Positions 35,196-47,402 of a stretch of 64,000 nucleotides of DNA are shown here, piece after piece. This stretch comes from Alviniconcha marisindica (Eukaryota; Mollusca; Gastropoda; Provannidae), in assembly GCA_018857735.1 (NCBI GenBank), contig JABMCL010002049.1, forward strand, positions 698,501 through 762,500. Direction: 5' to 3'. The notes under the pieces were generated by a model that saw only the letters and a list, made by a program, of their open reading frames with translations, did not search any database and was not told the DNA's origin. The first letter of the stretch is position 1, and every line of letters starts with the position of its first letter. The translations under genes and the position numbers were made by a program.

Positions 35196-35854
35196 TTTTT
35201 CTTGTTAAACCTGTGTATTGACATGGAGGTGTTTGGCCCCAAGGGCAAAACTCCAGTTTCCTTCGGTCTGTTAGGTGTTGATTCAATAGCTCACTGTGGG
35301 AAATGCCACACTGTCAGCACTGACTCTGGAAAGGTACAGAAAGCAACGGCCATGACTGCCTCATTCAAGATGCGTCAACAAGATGTTTTATTGTCTACCA
35401 AGTTGTCAACAGACTGACAATAAGATTTTCCAATAAATCAAGCAGATGCTGCACATATTAATTGTGTGCGCTAAGATGTTTCAATAAATCAAGCAGATGC
35501 TACAGATACTCACTGTATTATGTGTTTGGATTCGTGTGACTGATCTCCTAAATATCTCTCTTAGTCTTAAGTTGTAACACAAATATAAGGTGGATGGGAG
35601 GGGGTCTAGATGAAACATTACACCACAACTACATCAGTACATGCATGTGTGCCTTCTTCATTACTTTCATCTTTAAATGTGTACATGGTGTTAACCTGCA
35701 AAGACTGGCACACAGCATGCACACACCCACAGCGACAACACACACATACAGCAGCAAGACACAACAGCACACACACACAGCAACAACAGCACACACACAC
35801 ACTTCAATTAATTCATGACCATAGTGAATTTTTCGGTTCACACATATCACAGAC

Positions 35855-35860
35855 TTTATT
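35855..35860 (-). terminator. Candidate polyadenylation signal for ALKBH4
   Basis: AATAAA on the minus strand (TTTATT on plus), about 410 bases past the ALKBH4 stop codon. Position and hexamer are seen; its use is inferred. Confidence 0.4.
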
Positions 35861-36269
35861 GGTGTTATGACAGCAGTACCTCTTGAGACACAGCAACAAC
35901 AAAAATTTGCTTAACCCTCCCACCTCCCTTTAGTGCATTAGTTTTAAGACCATCCTATAATTATAAATCAAACAAAAATGGTCATGGGTTACTTCATGTA
36001 ATAACATGAAGAGAAAGGTTTCAGGAAAAGGTGTATCTGCTGCTTGTTAGCAATGCATGCTGACCAAAATTATATGCAAAAAGAACAAACAAGTGACAGT
36101 ATCACTGAAACTCTTTATCAGTCCTTGATCAACTTAATTATCACCTGACACTCCTGAAAATGTGAAATCCAGCATTTTCTCCTGGCGCCTCATCAACCAG
36201 ACGTGCAACACTGTTCAAGTGTTCAGGCATGACACTGGCTGTATTCACTGCTGTTGTTATCTGATTTTG

Positions 36270-39200
36270 CTATGATTCGGCAGCAGATTTGCCCTGAAAT
36301 GTCAGTGCAACATCCAATAGGCTTTTCCCTTCCGTTACTCTTTCCCCGCCCTCCAAGAACTCTGGTGTCAGTTCTCTAAGCGTCATGGCAATCCTCCTCC
36401 CTGCGATGTGCTGTCGATGAATGCCATGTTTCCACACCTTGCGGGCATCCCCGCTCACCACAATCAAGGATCGTCTTGTCAGAGGCACATGTACCTCAAC
36501 ATCCGGCAGCGAATCCTTGGTGAAAGACAGCACAGAGTCTGACAGCAGGTTCAAGGTGACTAGTCGCTCACCCCAAAGCCAAAAGTCATCAAAATGTGGA
36601 TCAATGGCGGCACCTCTGTCTGACGTGTACTCCAGGTTGCACAGTTCCACAGGTTGGAAATCGGACAGCTGTGGCAGACCCTGCATTCTGTCGTAGAGAA
36701 ATCTGGCATAGCTGGGAAGGCCACTGAACTTGTCTGCTCGAAGCTTCTTCTTTTTAAAGTTCACTTTCGGCCCAAAGTCCTGATAGAGAAACAAAGATAG
36801 TTTAAGTTTGATGAGGACTACGCCTTAGCGCCAGTACAGAACAGTAAAAAGACCTTGGCTGGTTGGTTGGTTAAACTTGTTTAACACCTAGTTGTCTCCA
36901 AAGAGGTAACTGACATGGATTGAGATCCCAGGAGGACCTAAGAGGGAGGAGCTAAAACCTAATGCTACACTGTCACCACCAGAATGGCTCCTGCAATAGG
37001 AGAGTGTGTGTGGTGTGGTGTATGCGAGGAATACAATATTATTTTTGAGGTTTTAATGTGTACATTTCTGTTGATCTTGTAAAGCATGGTGTGCTCACCC
37101 TAGTCAGTGAGATACGGCACTGTAGAAATGACCACTATTTTTATTATTAAGATGGGCAGCAATGAGAGCTACTTTAATGTTTCATTAATTGTGAGGTGCA
37201 AAGTCACAAAGAAATGTGTTTAAAAAAAAATGGAAACTCATATACTTCAAACCTTGTTCATGCAATGCATTTCTATTAAAGTTTTTGAGTGTTTTGTTCT
37301 TGGTTCCTTAGCTCTAAAAAGATACAAAACATTATACTGCTATTATGTCCCACTCCTAAGCTTCCTGTATTCACCTATGACTGACACATGAGTTTTAACC
37401 AGTTGACACCTGTTCACAAACACACCTCCGTAGAAAAGCCCACATGCTAAGTACTTTTGTAGTGTACATGATGCACATGCCTGTGCAGTTTTCAAAAACA
37501 ATGATCAAGCCCCTTGGGTTTGTGCAATTGACACACATGTTCAAACACACTTTATATTGTTTACGCTGTATGTCTCAGTGGGCAGAGTGATCTGGCTAAA
37601 AGCAACAGGTAAGGCTTTGGGAGAGACCATTCCAATGCCTGTAACTGTGTAAGGCTGTATATAATCTGCAGGTTTCCACTATATGTACCTGTTTTTGACG
37701 CCCAGACTGAGACAGAACAAATGGAGATTTGTAGATGTGATCTTGTAGAAAGTCCTCTTCTTCCTGGGAAATAAACTCTGTGAAGATGGTGATGCCATGA
37801 AAGGGGATACTGCTGCCATGGTGTCCAGGATGCTGCAGCGGTGTCTCTCGGTAAGCAGAGCCACAGTCAGTGCAGTATGTGTACACTGTTCTTGGATTAG
37901 TCTGAATGACAAGACAGATTTATCCAAAAGTTACAATTTAGCCTAAAAAAATAAAATAAACAGAGCTAAATGTTTTCACATTTTTTCTGAACAAATCATT
38001 TGGTTTAAAAGGGAGGATGGGAGTCCAACACTGCTCTAGTTTTACTGATGCTTTTGAGACTAAATTGAGTTTAATCTTTACACTATAATTACAGAAACAC
38101 AAACTTTATATTAATTTCCTATTTCAGTGTCCTAAATTAGTGCTTTTATTTTATTTCCAATATTTGTCCACTTCTGGATTCCACAAAAAATTGTTTGCAA
38201 TGCAAAATATATACTTTAACCTGTCTGGAAGCAATGTTTTTCAAATTCAGATTTTTGGCAGAACCTTTCGGTGTGTTTTTCACCACCATTGCCTTCAGAA
38301 TTGACACCACTGAAACTTCAGTGAACTACTGATTCAGGACTGAGATGTGGATTGAGGACATTAATGTTTGTTTGATTAGTAACACAGTCATAAAATTTGA
38401 AAAACTGTGCAACAAAAAATCTGTATCAAATGTAGCAAGAATTTAGGATGCTAAAATAGGAAATTACCATTTTGGGACATTGCCAATGCCATTCTTCAGT
38501 CTAACTGGACCTGGCAATAGGAATTAAAATCAGAAATGGAATACAATTTTTTTACCAGTTATTGCAAATTATACACCCCAAATTTTATCACTATCAGCAT
38601 CACTAGTATTGCCCAGTAAACAACATGCACTTTAGGTGCAGGGTGTGGCAGGCCCAGATTCTGGATGATTCATACTCATTCTGTCATAGTCATACAGTCA
38701 TAGTGTTAGTTTTACTTGAACTGAAACACCACCGTTTCTCTACAATTTAGTACAACTACAAGGCCATTAGGCATGAAAACGCTACCTATCATATCTTCAA
38801 TGGTATTTTTCCAGTTGTTTACTTCACCAAGTTGCTGTACAATCAGCTATGTCAGCCATTTGGAACTCTTGTTCATTATTGATGGGAAGCATTTGTCAAT
38901 GATGTTCAAGAAAAATGACAACCAATCACATGCAAAATCTGGCCCTACCACACCCTGCAGAATCAATAAACAAGGGGGTTAATTGGTCCTCGAAAGACGT
39001 CACACAAACACAGCAACAACGACCACACGTCACACGTCAACAAAGACCAGAGTCGCGTATGAATCATACCGTATTTATAACTCTCTCACGGTAATTGGTA
39101 TGGGAGTAAATATATACAAGGTACATCAACTCTACTAGAGCAGTAGAGGTAGTGGTAGAGTTTATAATTACATATAATATTAAATGTACTTTGTATATAA

Positions 39201-39912
39201 AATCACTTCTGACTTGCATGCCACTGCTAGGAGAGAGTTAGTGGTTACCATCTTTTGTCTTTGTTGTTGTATTTGTGTGATGTCTTTTGAGTGCTAATTA
39301 ACTCTCACCTGGCATGCAAGTAAATAATTAACGCTCACCTGATATGCAAGTAAATACAAGGACACTATACGGAAGAAGAAGAAGTAAACATGGTGCTTAA
39401 CGTCCACAAAAACCATGAGGCTTATTAGGGACGGGCAAAAAAGAAGAAGGTACATCGGAGTTTATGTACCTTGTATAAATTTACTCGCATGTCAGACAAG
39501 AGTTACTGTCTTTGGTCTTTGTCGTCGTCAGTTTGTGTGACGTCTTTCGAGCGCTAATTAACTCCCTTGTTTGTTGATTCTGCACAGGCGCGCTGGGCTT
39601 CGTTCCGTTTCAGATTACCATACCCTGCACCTAAAGGGCATGTTTACTGATAGACTTTGGGTTGTATTTTGTAACGACTGCTAACACCCGCATGGAAAAT
39701 ATTTAGCAGAATAGTACTATTAATTTAATGGCGTATTCTTGGAATGTTTTCCAAGGAAGTTTAAAACAGTGGACCATCAAACTAGTAGAAAATCAAAACA
39801 GAAGTAAAACTGTGTAAACCGTCTCTATGTTGAACATGTCTGTCGACAGCGTTCTTTCACAAAGTAAACAAGATCGAATGCCTTTGCATCCGCACGCTCG
39901 TGTGTCGGCCAT
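36270..39912 (-). CDS. ALKBH4: ALKBH4, Fe(II)/2-oxoglutarate dioxygenase, complete, 3 exons
   Basis: AlkB-family dioxygenase; in mammals ALKBH4 demethylates a lysine of actin and affects actomyosin and cytokinesis (known family). Exons: 39820-39912, 37689-37901, 36270-36779, all phase 0, 271 residues against 302 in human. Exon 1 has the N-terminal cysteine cluster typical of this subfamily (CGCKGIRSCLLCE; Cys 7, 9, 15, 18). Exon 2 holds YTYCTDCGSAY and FTEFISQEEEDFL and ends LSQSGRQKQ, continuing into DFGPKVNFKKKKLR as in human. Exon 3 has the iron site HFDD (His about 164, Asp about 166) in AIDPHFDDFWLWGERL, the distal His in WKHGIH (about 220), and the 2-oxoglutarate-binding arginines in RRIAMTLRE; all key residues are intact. 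The protein lacks a loop present in human between FTKDS and VEVHVPL. The exon 1 donor is the unusual GTTTAC. The stop is TAG; an AATAAA lies about 410 bases downstream. Confidence 0.95.
36890..37215 (-). mobile_element. Diverged SINE copy in ALKBH4 intron 2, split by insertion
   Basis: CTACACTGTCACCACCAGAA and GCAGCAATGAGAGCTACTTT + AATGTTTCATTAATTGTGAGG match the 49.5-kb SINE body. About 150 unrelated bases separate the two blocks. Confidence 0.6.
38614..39655. mobile_element. Nested palindromic element cluster, ~1 kb
   Basis: The outer ends are inverted: CATGCACTTTAGGTGCAGGG near 38630 and its near-complement (CCCTGCACCTAAAGGGCATG) near 39630. Inside, CTGCAGAATCAATAAACAAG near 38956 is inverted at 39560-39590. 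Three further arms share TCTTTGTTGTTG, GTGTGATGTCTTTTGAG(T/C)GC and CTAATTAACTC. A SINE-like scrap (39385-39440) sits between arms. It lies in ALKBH4 intron 1. Confidence 0.65.
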
Positions 39913-40202
39913 GCTCTTTTACCAGTCTTTCGTAGTGACTTCCCTTATTGCAGGGGACGTTACTGGTATGATGCAATACTCAGAAATAATTTTCTTTTTT
40001 AATCGACAGCCTCGAAGTATTTGTTGCTTTTTCGTTGCTGTTCTTTTTTTCTTTTTTCTTTTTCTTATTCATAAAAAGTCATGAGGAATTTTCGTCTTGA
40101 ATCAGTGTAATAAATTATTTCATCTGCAAATGTTATTTATTTTTCTTCCTGCAGGATGGCTTCCCCTGTTATTTCATCTTCCGGGGTCAGAGTTGAGGCG
40201 TC
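39913..40202. promoter_or_regulatory. Shared 5' region of head-to-head ALKBH4 and TLCD3-like genes
   Basis: 290 bases separate the two start codons, and the stretch is T-rich on the plus strand. It ends with a pyrimidine run and CAG at 40152-40154, which could be the acceptor of a 5' UTR intron for the plus-strand gene. The bidirectional promoter is inferred from layout. Confidence 0.5.
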
Positions 40203-40206
40203 ATGA
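40156..40206 (+). other. Upstream ORF overlapping the TLCD3-like start by ATGA
   Basis: An ATG at 40156 opens a 16-codon frame (MASPVISSSGVRVEAS) whose TGA stop at 40204-40206 overlaps the main ATG at 40203 as ATGA. The arrangement is seen; an effect on translation is inferred. Confidence 0.5.
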
Positions 40207-42999
40207 ACGACGAAGGGGTGTGTGTGTGTCTTCTGTCAGCAGGAAGCTTATTTTTCCCGTTAATTTACATTGCCACCAAATACATCTTGACCAAACACTT
40301 TAAACACAAGCTCGGCGTTGGAGATATCTACCTGCTTTGTGAAAAGTAAGCGTTTTCTTTTAATCTGTGTTCAGTGTATTTTATGGGCTAGACTAGTAAA
40401 CGTATGACAGAAAACACTATGCACGTGTACCCGACAAAGTAATCTTCCGCTTCCCACTTAGCTCCACACCCCACCCCACTCACCACCTGCCTGTTTGTTC
40501 TGCACTGGAAAACAACATAATTATATATATTATATAAACTATATGTTTTCCAAGAGCAGGCAGGACTCCACTTGGCAAAACAGGAAGTCTCTCGTTTCTA
40601 ATTCTAAACCCGAGTTTTGCCCACCGAAGCAGTGACATTGTTGATAGCTACGGTAGCTAAGCTTCTGGCTAGCAATGACCAGATTTAAAGACTTTTAGCC
40701 TGCAGTACCTGCACCAGAGTTAGCATCTACAGAGGGTTCCAGTTCTGTGACTGTGTCAGTGATGCCGGACCTGCCTGCAACATCAGCCAGGAAGCCTGCA
40801 GCTGAGCCTTCACAGCCGACACCACTACTACTACCCTGGCGATCGACCCATGTATGGAAACAGCCAGCCCAGCTGGACCTGTGAAGCTCATTCCATTGAG
40901 AGTGCATTGACTTTCGTTTTGGTTTCATCTCAGTTTCTTTTCATTTTACCAGTGGACCGGACTGGAAAGGAACTTTCGGAATTATGCATGTTCAATTCCA
41001 TGGCGAAAATTTCGCTTCTTTTCATAAGGGGGAAGGAAGTGTTATGTCTAGTCTTAAATAATGAATGTATGCTTGTGCCTGTTAAATGGCAAACTTCAAT
41101 AGGAAACACTCCTAGCATGTAGATGGTTCAGTCCAAACTGACCAGACATATAGTAACCATATACAGACATTAGACGATAGCTATACTCCAAGATTCCCAC
41201 CACTACGACATTCCCAGGGTGAGCCATTGTCTACAAGAGACAGCTACCTTTCTCCATATTGCCTGTGGAATCATTTTGTCTAAAAGCCAATAAAGTAACT
41301 GTAACTGATTCACAGTTGTGTTATGTCTGTTTGAATGGGTATTCAAGTGTTTACAGTATTATGTACATAGCATTAGGCTGGCCATCCTTGCAATCTAGAT
41401 GCATAGCTATGCCAGGCTCTCCAACCATTTACAAGTTCTACCATGAACTGATCACCATTGGGAGCATTACACAAATCTCCCCCTCTCAAATCAGTTTAAA
41501 AAAAACACTTTGCACCAAGGACTGCAATATGGATATATATATATATATCATTATATGTTTGCACTTTTAGCTGTTTCTCTACTTCTTTACAACTTTGATT
41601 GTCCCCAGATGCACCTGCAGCATTCAGGCTGTCATGTCCTTTGTGACAGGAGCCATCATTGTCTCAGAGGTCAAGGACATCATGGTCGACACGTAAGACA
41701 TGCATGCATACAACAGAGACAATTACACTGAATAGTTTGTTGATGACTTGGAAACAGATGCTCATTTTCTTGATCAGGTATATATACTTATGTAGATACT
41801 TGCTCAAAAATCTATACTTATTTTGTTTGCTCATGTTTTTAATGAATATTAAATAGATGCTTGCTCAACAGTTGCTTATTTGTTTTATGCCCCACAACTC
41901 AGAAAGTTAAAAGTATTGATTGTAACTGATCAGAGCTAAGGTTACTGACACGTTACCTCTTTCAGCCTTCTGTACAATCTAACAATGCAGAAAGTTAAAA
42001 ATCCTGTTCCTAAATGATTAGATCTAAAGTTCATGTTACCTCACCCTCCTATAAACAAACATCTTGATTGTTACTGATTATACCTGAATTTATTCATATT
42101 GTTACTTTGCCGTGGTGTAAGTTTTATAACTGACATGGTTGACATGGTTTAATGAAATATCAACTTATCCACATGTTACTGATTAGATCTAAAGTTACCC
42201 TGGTTTTACTAGGTAGCTTTACTCTAATTACAGTTACCTGCACCCAGATGTTAGTTTTTAGTTTGTTACTGATACTCTCAGACTCCAGATTCCTCATAGC
42301 AATATTAGTAATAACATACAGGAACTTCTGGTGTTGGTTCCTGAGCCTTTTCTTTGGCCCATTTACATGGAATGACCTTTCCTTTCCTCTCTGAAAGAAA
42401 CCCTCTCTAGATGTATTCAGACCTAACCTTAAGACTCTACTTTTTCAAAAACAATAGACCCGCCTTGTTTTCCACTCTTCACTGCTGTCTTCCTCAGCCA
42501 CAAATCCCTGTTTATTATCAGTTTGAGTTGGTCGTAAATTGTGTATAGTGTATAAATACTCATGTATGAAGTTGCCTGTGTGTGCATTTGTGCATGTATG
42601 CATTTAGAAAATGTGAATTACTGAATACAATGCAGTAAATATGATATTTACTATTTAGCTCTAACTTTTCTGTAGATAATGCATTAGTCCAGTATGTCAG
42701 CATACACTGCACAGATTGACACTGCAGAAACGAAAGATCTACTCAGTTCCCCCAAACACTGATCAAGTTAGTGCCTCTGTTTTTGCAGTCACTGGTTGAC
42801 CAACACCTATGCGTGGTTTGCCCTACCATACTTCCTGCATGATGTTTGGGCCATGTACAACAGCTTCCTCTGGTCCACTGAAGGCGACAATGCACGCAGC
42901 TTACCACTCAAGCAGCGGCTGCGGCAGTTTGTCAGTCATTCCAGTCTCCTGCTGGCACATCATATAATTATGCCAATCATCATTTTCCCCATTGTTGTT
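40203..42999 (+). CDS. TLCD3/FAM57-like TLC-domain protein, first three coding exons (3' part not found)
   Basis: TLC (TRAM-LAG1-CLN8) proteins are multi-pass membrane proteins; TLCD3A/B have been linked to ceramide synthesis and lipid control (known family). Exons: 40203-40345, 41609-41692, 42789-42999; phases 2, 2, 0 agree, giving 146 residues. Seen: N-terminal AGSLFFPLIYIATKYI, matching the first membrane segment of FAM57; CTCSIQAVMSFVTGAIIV, the second; then HWLTNTYAWFALPYFLHDVW, matching the HWL..Y..F.IPY..YD.YAM signature; and LLLAHHIIMPIIIFPIVV with the paired histidines of the TLC domain. The third exon ends at a clean GTAAGT donor in phase 0, so more exons are expected (GDFF-like and final membrane segments). 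None was recognised between 43 and 57 kb. Reading through the donor adds only five codons before a stop. Either the remaining exons are diverged or missed, or the gene is broken. Confidence 0.85.
42365..42625 (+). mobile_element. LINE 3' end fragment in TLCD3-like intron 2
   Basis: The plus strand encodes TWNDLSFPL, stop, KKPSLDVFRPNLKTLLFQKQ, the usual tail of a LINE reverse transcriptase. A 3' UTR follows (GACCCGCCTTGTTTTCCACT ...) and is shared with the fragment at 51.2 kb. Confidence 0.65.
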
Positions 43000-43099
43000 G
43001 TAAGTGTATGCATTACGTAGGTGCTAGTTTTCAAACATCTATTTCTTTTAAATCTGCATTTAAAAAAAAAAAATCTTTATTATGCTTATTTGTCCCTTG

Positions 43100-43415
43100 C
43101 AGGAAACTTGGGTACCTTTCCTGGGTAAGGCATAGCAGACACAAGAGCAGTGCTACCCATTCCTGCCAGTGTGTGCAGTGTCTTTATCAGTTTATGTGTC
43201 CAAACAATGGTGTGACTGCCAGAGTTTGGGATTTTTAACGTGTGCAGAGATTCTGATGCACGTGATTGCACACTGGGGCTGTACGGACACCATAAGAGAG
43301 TCTGCACTGGAAGCTGACTCTGGGAGAAAATCCCATGCTGCACCAGGGACTTGAGCCCGCTCCAGCATTGGGCCTCACTTTTCAATCTACCAACTGAGCT
43401 ATCCCCTCCCTCTCC
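43100..43415 (-). mobile_element. tRNA-derived SINE
   Basis: At its right end the minus strand reads ATAGCTCAGTTGGTAGATTG (box A type), then GGGCTCAAGTCCC (box B type). A body follows toward lower coordinates with AGTGCAGACTCTCTTATGGT and CCAAACTCTGGCAGTCAC. No 3' acceptor stem, so not a functional tRNA. Confidence 0.7.
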
Positions 43416-44234
43416 ATCCTACTCTTCCTCCCATCTCTGCCATGGCCCTGATCTGAGGCTACTGACATTGCCACGATTGGCATCTTATTGTCTCTAGCCA
43501 GAACATGTAGGCCAAAGCAAAATGCTTGTTGTGTTCAGAGTTCCACGTAACAATTACTTTGAATAGCTGGAGCAGTCTTCATGACTAGGATCCCCAAAGT
43601 CGGGGGGGGGGGGGGGGGGGGGGGCAACTCCTGGTTTGATGGGTCACACTACACTTATACATGTGTGTTTAAAAGAATTTGTAAGGGCTTGGGACCATCA
43701 TGGGTTAGGCGCACTTAGTGCCTAACATTATTATCATTTTAATGTTTTGTTTTTATCTGTTCTACCTGTTGGGCAACATTTATTTTTGAAAGGCTGCTTT
43801 CTTTGCAGCACTCATCAGTGGCTCTGCATTGCTGACTTTGTGCAAACATTCAAAATGCCGATGTGTGGAGGCATCAGCCTTTGAACTAGATGCTTGGATC
43901 CCCAAGGTTGGTTACCATCTGAAGAAGATCCCACATTGCTGTTGAACTGATCACTTCAGTGGCCTTCACTGATGGTATGCTTACGACAGTGTTTGAGTCA
44001 GAATGAGTCATTGTCCCATCCCATTCAGACTTGGATAGCAGACCATCATTGCATCCTACTGCCAGTTCATTCCTGTGGACTCTGATGTTGAAGGTTGTGC
44101 CTAGGTCAGAACTGTTGTAGGTACAAAAGAGTGTGTGTGTGGGGGGGGGGGGGGCAGAACTCTTGGGGAACGATGATCACGAGTAGGGAATGAAGGGCAG
44201 CCACGGAGGCAGTGAAAAGTTTTACTGTGCAATG

Positions 44235-44605
44235 ATCGATCAAAGAGGATCCATACCTGATGGTGCTACTGATGTCCATTTTAGTTTGATATCCCCTATC
44301 CCCAAGGCTGGGGACCCATGTTTATAGCTGTAATGCAGCCCAGTGTTAACCAGTGCCAAGAACTGCAGCGCCTGCTGTGTGCTGGGATAAGTCCAGGTAG
44401 TTTGAGCTTGACCATCATCAGGCACATCCCAGAACTGAACGAAACTCGTTTTGTGTCATCCCAGCCTTTTCGCTTCTTAGCACTCTCAGTCCAGGGCAAG
44501 AGTAGCTCAGGGCTGATAACCACAATGGACTTAAGTGCAGACTGAAACCCACTACCTGTTCATCTGCAACACTAACCACTGCACCGCACAAGGCCTGCAA
44601 GGCCC
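44235..44605 (-). mobile_element. tRNA-derived SINE
   Basis: The minus strand starts GTGCGGTGCAGTGGTTAGTG (box A) and TAGTGGGTTTCAGTC (box B). The body includes CCAGCACACAGCAGGCGCTG and CCCAGCCTTGGGGATAGGG. A run of 18 C at 44654-44671 lies just outside. Confidence 0.6.
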
Positions 44606-45644
44606 AGAACTTGCTCTGTGCTCCCCTGATGCGTGACTGTGTGTTGTGTTGAGCCCCCCCCCCCCCCCCCCGGATGAAATTCCCCTCAAGACAAAGTGAC
44701 TTTGAAATCTCTGCAATGGTTTCTCATGGTTTAATTCAGATCTTTTAAAACAAGTTTCCATTATGTTAAGTGGAAGAAGATAGCCTCCCCTCCCCCCACA
44801 CGCCCCCCATCCCCAACCTATCCAGTGTATCAGACTACAATATTGTTCCCATTTCCTCATATGACCATAGAGCGTTCTTTGCTGAGCTCTCAGCACTACC
44901 TCACATGGTTACATTCCCTCAAGCTTTCAACCTGACTACCACGTTGCACTGTGTCGGCTGGTGTGTGGACTTATGATGATTTGAATCAGATTCCAGCATT
45001 CAAATAATGCAGTTTGCCTCATTTGATTCCATCTGGTATTTCTTGTCATCAGTGAACGTGTACTGATTTACATATATATATTTTGAATGTTTTGTTTAGA
45101 ATCGGCCCGTCTTTCACTGTTACTATGCTTTTGTTTGTGGGCCAGATGTGGAGGCCACTCTTTGGGGCTTTTTCGTGCAGAACATATTATTTTTGACATT
45201 CTGATTGGTGGAAGCTGCTCCGGCAAGTATAGCCCAAAAGGAAGAAGGGAAATTGTGTTTTTTTAACACTCAGTCAGCCATGACAGTTATCCGTTTTTTT
45301 AACACCCAGTCAACCATGATGGTTATCTGTCATGTGTCAGAGTGAATTGAAGCCTAGAAACCTCCGTTACTCTAAACTGTTCTGCTGCTGTACTGCATGT
45401 TTCGGAGAGTGCGTGTGTTTTATTACATGACTGATCCTGCTCATAGGATAGATTGCTTTGGTGTTTGAAAAGATGTTAGACCTTTCTGTGTCAACTCACA
45501 AATAATCAGCTGTGATGAAAAGTGTTTCTTTGCACATTTGTTTTTGAGCGTAAATGAAAAGACTGTCAGTGAAGCCTTCTGAATGTGGAGAGAAAGAAAA
45601 GGAAAGAGAGGCCGAGTATTTTCTTGAAATCTTGCACGATAACC

Positions 45645-45740
45645 TGAATTGAGACCTGGGCTTCCCACTCCCTATTGATCCTCCCTTTGATAACCTGAAT
45701 TGAGACCTGGGCTTCCCACTCCCTACTGATCCTCCCTTCC
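45645..45740. repeat. 49-bp direct tandem duplication
   Basis: GATAACCTGAATTGAGACCT... through GATCCTCCCTT occurs twice in a row with one visible difference (CTATTG/CTACTG), so the duplication is recent. Confidence 0.9.
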
Positions 45741-47304
45741 ACCTCCGTGTATACTTTATGGTCCCAGAGAAATTTAGATCACAGTCTCTGAAAAAAGGCC
45801 TTTCTATGCCAGTATGAACAAGCTCTAATGTTCGTGGAATTTCAATGGCATGGAATCTCAAATGTTGGTGGAATTCCTGCAAGAATTTTCTGCTGGCATT
45901 GGCTCTTTAACCTGTGTGCACCTGTAGCACAGTGGTCTTGGGTTCTGTGTCTAATCCTATGGACTAGACACTTATCTGACCTCTTGGAAGGTTAAAGGAG
46001 ACCCCAAGTAAAAAAGACTTGTTGAGATTAAACTACTGGAAACTCTTTGTGGTTATTGCATCCAGGTTCTCTGATCACAGCTGCTTCACATAATACTCTG
46101 TGGCAATAAACTCCAAACAGCATTTATTTTGTATTAAACACTTTTTTGTAACATGTTTTTTACTTGCAGAATCGAACCACACATATGCTTTTTACTTTTT
46201 ATTTAACACTGTTTTTCTTTTGCAGAATCAAAGCATCATTGAAATCAGAATTGAAATTTTGTGAAAATCCATAAAATCATGGGAAACTTTAAGATCTGTG
46301 ACTGCCTTTCGGTTGTTTTTGTGTTTTTCAGTGCAGTATAGCCCCTATTGTATTCTCAGGGACATTGTGGTTCATTATCCCATGGGCTTTTTCTGTGTTA
46401 ATTGATCATTTCTGTGGTAATTGATAATGTGGGGCTTTTTGTTGTTTGCGCTTTTTTTTCTACATTTTTTAAATTTCTTATTCCAGTTTAAAAAAAAAGT
46501 TTAACGAAGATACATACAATACACTGGGCATCAACAGGAAATGTAGCTGCCCATGGATGCTTGCACATTAATGAATTTAACATAAATCGCACAGATAAGA
46601 CCCCCAAGTGCCACTTTTTTTCATACAGGCTTGCATTGCACATTGAATAATTAAATATACTGGTATTCAGAGGACTCCCAAATGCTGTTTTGTCACATAC
46701 TTGTACATTCATTAATTGAATGTAAATGGCACAATTTGACCCAGAAATGCCACTACAGACTTGGACATTGTTGAGGGGTGGCAGTCCCTGTATTGACCCC
46801 TGTTTAGTTGTATGTTTGTGATTACATAAATGAGCATGTGAATGTGAAAATTAAGCTAGCTCTGTCTGTTCGCATGATTATGGCTTAACAGACATGTAAA
46901 TGGCAAGGATATCATGAACATTTTTGCCCTGTCATTTTGTCCAGACCTGTAGATTTGATCAGTTAAATGTAAATTGCAAAGTCATAACCCCCAAATCCCA
47001 CTGTCCAGACTTTACATTAATTTACTAAATTAAGTGGCACAGATGTGACCCCCAAGATGACACTGTTCAGACTTGCAAACTAAAGAAATAAATGCAGGTG
47101 GAATAGAAGACCAAAAAATACCACTTTTTGCCCACAAAACTTTGCACATGAATGTAAACAATGCAACTATTACCCCCAAAATGCCACTTTATCCAGCCAT
47201 GTCCATTCATAAATAAACATAAATAAGCAGCATCGCGCTGAAGCACGCATGTAAACATGAGGTGTGTGGGGCCCAGGTTAAATTTTTTGTTGGAGTCTGT
47301 GTTC

Positions 47305-47402
47305 CCCATACTAGTTCCTGATTTGTCTAGCAGGGGATCAAACCCACAACCTTTTCATCACAAGTCCAGTGCTCTACCACTTAACTACTCCTTCCCTCAA
47401 AG
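47305..47402 (-). mobile_element. tRNA-like SINE head (Thr-TGT-like anticodon)
   Basis: Minus strand: GGGAAGGAGTAGTTAAGTGG, TAGAGCACTGGACTTGTGAT, GGGTTTGATCCCC. It has box A and B but no acceptor stem pairing after the T arm. Confidence 0.6.

Larger units (their letters stand above)
29033..36269. other. Convergent intergenic region between TLDc and ALKBH4 genes
   Basis: 7.2 kb with no recognisable coding exon. It must hold both 3' UTRs (candidate ATTAAA for TLDc at 29461). It also has a 24-G run, a palindromic MITE at 32.8 kb, the 210-bp higher-order repeat at 33.7-35.2 kb and a short duplicated AATAAATCAAGCAGATGCT unit at 35432-35510. Confidence 0.7.

Noticed and set aside
36421..36696. 91-codon plus-strand frame
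   Set aside because: Antisense shadow of ALKBH4 exon 3.
43098..43127. Possible fourth TLCD3 exon between a TTGCAG acceptor and a GTAAGG donor
   Set aside because: The stretch encodes only ETWVPFL in the required phase, does not match the family, and overlaps the SINE.
43330..43400. Possible tRNA gene on minus strand
   Set aside because: Same reason: the head of a SINE whose body continues for about 250 bases.
47305..47402. Possible tRNA-Thr gene on minus strand
   Set aside because: Box A, anticodon arm and box B are recognisable, but the 3' acceptor strand does not pair with the 5' strand. Better read as a SINE head.
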